Positions 6,078-8,283 of a stretch of 8,283 nt of DNA are shown one piece after another. The stretch is taken from positions 1 through 8,283 of the forward strand of contig JANWYL010000126.1 of the NCBI GenBank assembly GCA_025056955.1, in the 5' to 3' direction. Each line of letters opens with the position of its first letter. The stretch's first letter is position 1. This DNA is from Sandaracinaceae bacterium. GTDB lineage: Bacteria; Myxococcota_A; Polyangia; Polyangiales; Sandaracinaceae. Under the pieces are notes generated by a model that saw only the letters and a program-made list of their open reading frames with translations, was not told where the DNA came from and did not search any database. Position numbers and translations under genes: made by a program.

Positions 6078-6242
6078 TTATCCTTTCGCGCAGTTGCAGT
6101 TGGAACCGCAATGGCAATCCGCACCGCATGGGCAAGCAGGGCATGAGGGGCAGCTTTCGCTCATTGCCCTGATGATTTGGGTTCCGGCCAGTGTGCCGAA
6201 AGCGATTGCCAAAACCATCAACCATTTCTTGAATGCAGGCAT
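6078..6242 (-). CDS. Small Cys-rich exported or membrane-anchored peptide (54 aa)
   Basis: A short gene easily missed by length cut-offs. Residues 1-6 (MPAFKK) are basic and 7-26 form one hydrophobic helix (WLMVLAIAFGTLAGTQIIRA), so it is either a signal anchor or a signal peptide cleaved after the IRA. Residues 31-51 hold eight cysteines: C-x2-C-x2-C-x-C-x3-C-x-C-x3-C-x-C, with one His at 44, then AKG and stop. The last part is a duplicated hexapeptide, C-G-x-[D/N]-C-x. This resembles metallothioneins and metal-binding Cys-rich tails in composition, but no family is claimed. Translation support is strong: AAGGAGG four bases before ATG at 6242, one of the best Shine-Dalgarno sites in the window. 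The TAA at 6078 lies nine bases before the sigma-factor ATG, making it the first gene of the sigma operon. Role in metal or thiol sensing is inference; a plain metal-buffering peptide is the alternative. Confidence 0.72.
   Translation of the reverse strand: MPAFKKWLMVLAIAFGTLAGTQIIRAMSESCPSCPACPCGADCHCGSNCNCAKG
6090..6128 (-). repeat. Two 18-bp tandem units in the Cys-rich gene
   Basis: Codons 39-44 (6128-6111) and 45-50 (6110-6093) are diverged copies of one 18-bp unit starting TGCGGT and encoding C-G-x-[D/N]-C-x; a final TGC codon (6092-6090) begins what would be a third. The Cys-x2 triplets just upstream (codons 31-38) form another short periodicity. This points to growth of the Cys domain by duplication. 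Confidence 0.55.
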
Positions 6243-6246
6243 GTCT

Positions 6247-6253
6247 CCTCCTT
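6247..6253 (-). promoter_or_regulatory. Strong ribosome binding site of the Cys-rich peptide gene
   Basis: On the minus strand the leader reads AAGAAAGGAGGAGAC before the ATG at 6242. AAGGAGG is a full-length Shine-Dalgarno with four bases to the start, and a second GGAG overlaps it. It is the main reason to accept the short reading frame as a real gene. Confidence 0.75.
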
Positions 6254-6275
6254 TCTTGAATGAGAGCCGATTTGA

Positions 6276-6296
6276 TGCCCTCGATGGCTATGGGCA
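6276..6296. repeat. Dyad-like repeat copy A (TGCCC-N11-GGGCA)
   Basis: Reads TGCCCT, C, GATGGC, T, ATGGGCA. It matches copy B at 6364-6383 in all but one inserted C and one T/A change, and both have TGCCC and GGGCA as outer inverted arms. It lies 34 bp upstream of the Cys-rich gene start, in its leader or promoter region, so it could be an operator or an RNA hairpin. Confidence 0.5.
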
Positions 6297-6363
6297 CATC
6301 GATGGCCAAGTGTGACGCCGTTGGGATCTCCTTGAGGAATTCCCTGCCAAGCCCAGCTGTTCT

Positions 6364-6383
6364 TGCCCTGATGGCAATGGGCA
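6364..6383. repeat. Dyad-like repeat copy B (TGCCC-N10-GGGCA)
   Basis: Reads TGCCCT, GATGGC, A, ATGGGCA, the second copy of the repeat at 6276-6296, with starts 88 bp apart. It ends about 20 bp before the ribF start at 6403. The inner bases TTGCC...GGCAA also pair, which strengthens dyad symmetry. A related but poorer sequence, TGCCCTGATGATTTGGG, occurs at 6165-6181 inside the Cys-rich gene. Confidence 0.5.
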
Positions 6384-6402
6384 TGCTGTGCGGGAAAATA
6401 AG

Positions 6403-7356
6403 ATGGGTTGTGAAGGGATGAAACCGTTTTCCATCGTCGTGCCAGGAAATCTCGATGGGGTACACCTCGGTCATCGGGCCCTTTTTGAAAGGGCCCTTGA
6501 GCTCAAAAAGGGGGAGGAAGATCGGGTTGAGGTCTTAGGCCTGACGTTCGATCCTCATCCTTTGGCCGTCATTGCCCCGGAGCGGGCCCCACTGCCCCTC
6601 ACCTCACTGGAACGCCGCATCGAACTTTTGCACCGTTTTGGAGCCGATCGCGTTGAGGTGATTGCCTTCGACTCGGACTATGCCTCGCTTTCGCCTGAAG
6701 CATTCGTGAAAGATGAGCTCATTAAGAAGCGCCGTGCCAAAGCGCTTGTGGTGGGGCCTGATTTCCGCTTTGGAAAGGGAAGGACAGGGGATGTCCACAC
6801 CCTTTGTGAGCTCTGCAATCCATGGGAGGTGAAGGTTGAAGTGGTGAGCATAAAAGGAGATCAGGAGATTGAGCGCATTTCTTCCACAGCGATCCGAGAA
6901 GCACTTGCAAAGGGTGAAGTGGACAAAGCAGCCCGATGGCTGGGTCGCTTCCATGAAGTTGAAGGAGAAGTGGTGCGAGGTGATGGCCGGGGGAGGCAAC
7001 TTGGGTTTCCAACTGCCAATATCCGCCCGGATCGGGTATTGCTCCCAAGAGACGGCGTCTATGCAGTGATTGTTCGCATATTTGAGGAGGGGAGGAGGCT
7101 TTCACCGTGGCTCAGAGGCATGCTTCACCTTGGTGCGAGGGCAACTTTCGATGCACCTCCTTCCATGGAGGTGCACCTTCTCAATTTTGATGGCAACCTT
7201 TACGGAAAACGTCTGCGGATCGGCTTTGTTGCGCGCTTGAGGGAAGCGCAGCGTTTTGAAAGCGCCGAGGCCTTGCGTCGGCAGCTTGGAGCAGACAAAG
7301 AGCGAACTGCTTTTGCGATTGAGATGGTAGGCCCTGAGGAAGGAGCCCTTGGCTAG
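6403..7356 (+). CDS. ribF: Bifunctional riboflavin kinase / FAD synthetase RibF
   Basis: Phosphorylates riboflavin to FMN and adenylates FMN to FAD in the cytosol. About 317 residues, the usual size. The N-terminal nucleotidyltransferase half shows GNLDGVHLGH (the HxGH nucleotide site; most RibF have GNFDGVH), LTFDPHP, VVGPDFRFGKGRTGD and ISSTAIREAL. The C-terminal riboflavin-kinase half shows GRGRQLGFPTANI, LLPRDGVYAV, LGARATF (Pro of the usual RPTF is Ala) and MEVHLLNFDGNLYGKRLRIGF with the catalytic Glu, ending FESAEALRRQLGADKE. Start choice is uncertain: GTG 6388, ATG 6403 and ATG 6418 are in frame. The AAGGG next to 6418 is too close to act there, and GGGA eight bases before 6403 is weak but plausibly spaced. 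The gene is divergent from the sigma operon and convergent with the next lipoprotein. Two strong hairpins lie within the coding sequence. Confidence 0.94.
   Translation: MGCEGMKPFSIVVPGNLDGVHLGHRALFERALELKKGEEDRVEVLGLTFDPHPLAVIAPERAPLPLTSLERRIELLHRFGADRVEVIAFDSDYASLSPEAFVKDELIKKRRAKALVVGPDFRFGKGRTGDVHTLCELCNPWEVKVEVVSIKGDQEIERISSTAIREALAKGEVDKAARWLGRFHEVEGEVVRGDGRGRQLGFPTANIRPDRVLLPRDGVYAVIVRIFEEGRRLSPWLRGMLHLGARATFDAPPSMEVHLLNFDGNLYGKRLRIGFVARLREAQRFESAEALRRQLGADKERTAFAIEMVGPEEGALG
6476..6496 (+). repeat. 9-bp perfect hairpin early in ribF
   Basis: GGGCCCTTT (6476-6484) and AAAGGGCCC (6488-6496) are exact inverted repeats around a TTG loop. They encode RALFERAL, about 75 nt after the start codon. 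The stem is GC-rich and would fold well in mRNA. It arises partly from a repeated Arg/Ala/Leu codon run, so it may be incidental. Confidence 0.6.
7152..7175 (+). repeat. 9-bp perfect hairpin late in ribF
   Basis: TGCACCTCC (7152-7160) and GGAGGTGCA (7167-7175) are exact inverted repeats with a six-base loop (TTCCAT), inside the kinase half where the protein reads DAPPSMEVHL. The right arm carries GGAGGTG, a Shine-Dalgarno-like string masked by the left arm, but no gene start follows. Confidence 0.55.
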
Positions 7357-7381
7357 GGGTGTAATGGGCTTACCAATCGAA

Positions 7382-7410
7382 TCAAAAGAAGGCCAGGTGG
7401 GTTGTGGCCT
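7382..7410 (-). terminator. Candidate intrinsic terminator of the 7410-8159 lipoprotein gene
   Basis: On the minus strand AGGCCA (7410-7405) and TGGCCT (7395-7390) form a six-pair GC-rich stem with a nine-base loop, followed by TCTTTTGAT, a short U-rich tail. The stem begins at the last base of the gene's stop codon. It would work for the minus-strand gene; ribF has no U-tract on its own strand here. Confidence 0.45.
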
Positions 7411-8159
7411 CACCTCGTGGTGGTGCTTTTCTCAGCGGCAAGTTCTGAGAAGATGCCTCCTGTCATCACATCGAGCAAGGCCTGAATTTCGGCGATCTGC
7501 TCTGTGTCCTCCTCGCTGCCATTGAGGGCCGACTCAGCAAGGCGCTTCCATTCGAAATAGAGCCGTACGATCTCATTGAGCCATTGGAGGCGCTCTTCTT
7601 CGAGCCTTCGCTCCTCGATGAGGAGAGAACTTTCTTCTGAGGCGTAGAGCAATCGATCGAGCCTAAAAGTGAGGGAGCCAGCCAAACTCCACGATTCGTC
7701 GCTCGTTAGCGCCACACTTTCCAAGCTGCCTTGGCGGCTCCGGAGATCCCATCCAGAACCGCGACGCAAATCAGCTCGGAGGATTGGAAGGAGGCCAGAC
7801 CATCGCGCCCTTTCCCTGGCTTCTCTGGCCCTTCCTGGATCGAAAAAGGAACTTGACTGGAGGCGGCGCAAAAGCTCAGAGAGCAAGGGATCCGAGTTGG
7901 CAAGGAAGGCCATGGGTTCGCGATGGGCGGCCGGGCGTTTGTGCATGGAATGGAGGCCTACCGAGGCAGGACGAGCGACGTGGTCAAGGGGGGCATCGAG
8001 CAAGGCCATCGCAGCACCTTCTTCGCCGCCAGAAGCAAGACGCCGGTAGCGGGCAGAAAGGTGAAGGGCTGCTTGGGGGGGCTGTGAGGCACAGGCCATA
8101 AACAAAAGCCCTGCTAACCAAGTAAGCAAAGTGTAACTTGAAGCCATGCCCTGCCGCAT
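7410..8159 (-). CDS. Predicted lipoprotein of unknown function
   Basis: A 249-residue protein that I cannot assign to a named family. Residues 1-22 form a signal peptide (hydrophobic TLLTWLAGLLFMA) with Cys23 and ASQPPQAA after it, a reasonable lipobox. Residues 30-110 are polar and Arg/Ala-rich with low predicted structure. Residues about 111-172 read ARERARWSGLLPILRADLRRG ... WSLAGSLTFRLDRLLY, alternating patterns like beta strands, followed by a charged amphipathic helix (about 173-210, EERRLEEERLQWLNEIVRLYFEWKRL). This strand-strand-helix order recalls one repeat of TolC-type outer-membrane efflux proteins, but a full barrel/tunnel is absent, so this is only an analogy. The ATG at 8159 keeps an Arg before the hydrophobic core; an ATG at 8147 is also possible. 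Neither has a clear ribosome binding site. It may be cotranscribed with an upstream gene ending at 8211. Confidence 0.68.
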   Translation of the reverse strand: MRQGMASSYTLLTWLAGLLFMACASQPPQAALHLSARYRRLASGGEEGAAMALLDAPLDHVARPASVGLHSMHKRPAAHREPMAFLANSDPLLSELLRRLQSSSFFDPGRAREARERARWSGLLPILRADLRRGSGWDLRSRQGSLESVALTSDESWSLAGSLTFRLDRLLYASEESSLLIEERRLEEERLQWLNEIVRLYFEWKRLAESALNGSEEDTEQIAEIQALLDVMTGGIFSELAAEKSTTTR

Positions 8160-8210
8160 TGCAAAGCGAGGTGCCAGAAAGAGTGCTTTTGGATGGCTTG
8201 AAAAATTCGA

Positions 8211-8283
8211 TCACTTGCTGGCGGGTTGGCGCTGTGTTGCCGGCACTTTTTCGCCAGGGCTTTCCCGAATTCCTTTCACCAAA
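8211..8283 (-). CDS. Possible C-terminal end of an unidentified gene
   Basis: An open frame enters from the right edge and ends at TGA 8213-8211; 23 codons are visible, reading LVKGIRESPGEKVPAT then QRQPASK. The charged, proline-containing tail looks like a protein C terminus, and the 51-nt gap to the next start would suit an operon, but so short a stretch cannot be identified and may be chance. A second open frame through the same stretch has no better support. Confidence 0.3.
   Translation of the reverse strand, partial: LVKGIRESPGEKVPATQRQPASK

Larger units (their letters stand above)
6243..6402. promoter_or_regulatory. Divergent control region between the Cys-rich/sigma operon and ribF
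   Basis: About 160 bp without a convincing gene. It must hold the promoters for both directions, but I see no clear sigma70 boxes and no convincing ECF-type GGAAC/CGTC pair at the normal distance. It contains a GGAATTCC palindrome (6336-6343) and two copies of a 20-21 bp near-dyad repeat (listed separately). The conserved blocks of an FMN riboswitch are not recognisable upstream of ribF. Confidence 0.5.

Noticed and set aside
6310..6345. ECF-type promoter for the Cys-rich/sigma operon (GGAAT ... CGTC, minus strand)
   Set aside because: The two elements are about three bases further apart than ECF promoters usually allow and the -35 match is partial; too weak to annotate.
6243..6384. Short minus-strand protein starting at ATG 6384 (MPIAIRA...)
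   Set aside because: It has no ribosome binding site and no stop before it runs through the Cys-rich gene in another frame; the repeated P-I-A-I comes from the DNA repeat.
6243..6402. FMN (RFN) riboswitch upstream of ribF
   Set aside because: The conserved FMN aptamer blocks are not recognisable and the space is largely taken by other repeats.
5995..6474. 159-codon minus-strand open frame across the sigma start, the Cys-rich gene and the ribF start
   Set aside because: It overlaps three better-supported genes in another frame, has no ribosome binding site and its product shows no recognisable domain. The Cys-rich frame has a near-ideal Shine-Dalgarno instead.
1..8283. Mobile elements, CRISPR arrays, tRNA or rRNA genes
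   Set aside because: I looked for transposase motifs, regularly spaced repeats and RNA gene signatures on both strands and saw none.

Overview
This window looks like chromosomal DNA from a Gram-negative bacterium of the Myxococcota / former Deltaproteobacteria type. That placement is an inference from gene content: a PrkA-family kinase of a long myxobacterial-looking subtype, lipoproteins with Ser/Pro-rich linkers, and an ECF sigma factor next to a polytopic membrane protein. The GC content is moderate (roughly mid-50s percent by eye), lower than in cultured myxobacteria, so an uncultured relative is possible. I see no mobile element, CRISPR array, tRNA or rRNA, and coding density is very high.

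Layout. (1) Bases 1-3678, minus strand: a tight operon read right to left as DsbD-N-like lipoprotein, PrkA-type AAA+ protein kinase, pyridoxine 5'-phosphate synthase (pdxJ), and the start of an NAD(P)H-hydrate epimerase (YjeF_N/Nnr type) cut by the window edge. Junctions are 8 nt, 48 nt and a 1-nt stop/start overlap. (2) Bases 3756-4967, plus strand: serA, D-3-phosphoglycerate dehydrogenase, divergent from that operon. (3) Bases 4981-6242, minus strand: a three-gene operon of a previously uncalled 54-residue Cys-rich exported peptide, an ECF-like sigma factor, and a Cys-containing polytopic membrane protein. It converges on serA with a 13-nt gap, and both stop codons lie in the arms of one hairpin. 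(4) Bases 6403-7356, plus strand: ribF, divergent from the sigma operon across about 160 bp that holds two copies of a dyad-like 20-bp repeat. (5) Bases 7410-8159, minus strand: an unrecognised predicted lipoprotein, convergent with ribF. (6) Bases 8211-8283, minus strand: possibly the tail of one more gene.

How the genes fit together. serA, pdxJ, the NAD(P)HX repair enzyme and ribF are housekeeping cofactor and amino-acid functions; SerA and PdxJ both connect to PLP/serine metabolism, but nothing here shows shared control. The most interesting part is the 4981-6242 cassette. A peptide with a signal/anchor helix and eight cysteines in 21 residues has a near-ideal Shine-Dalgarno and sits upstream of an ECF sigma factor. 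The sigma factor is translationally coupled to a polytopic membrane protein with six cysteines. The layout suggests a metal- or thiol-responsive sensor / sigma / membrane anti-sigma module, comparable in logic (not in sequence) to CnrYXH of Cupriavidus or to the Cys-rich domain of CorE-type sigma factors of Myxococcus. That function is inference; the genes and their arrangement are seen directly.
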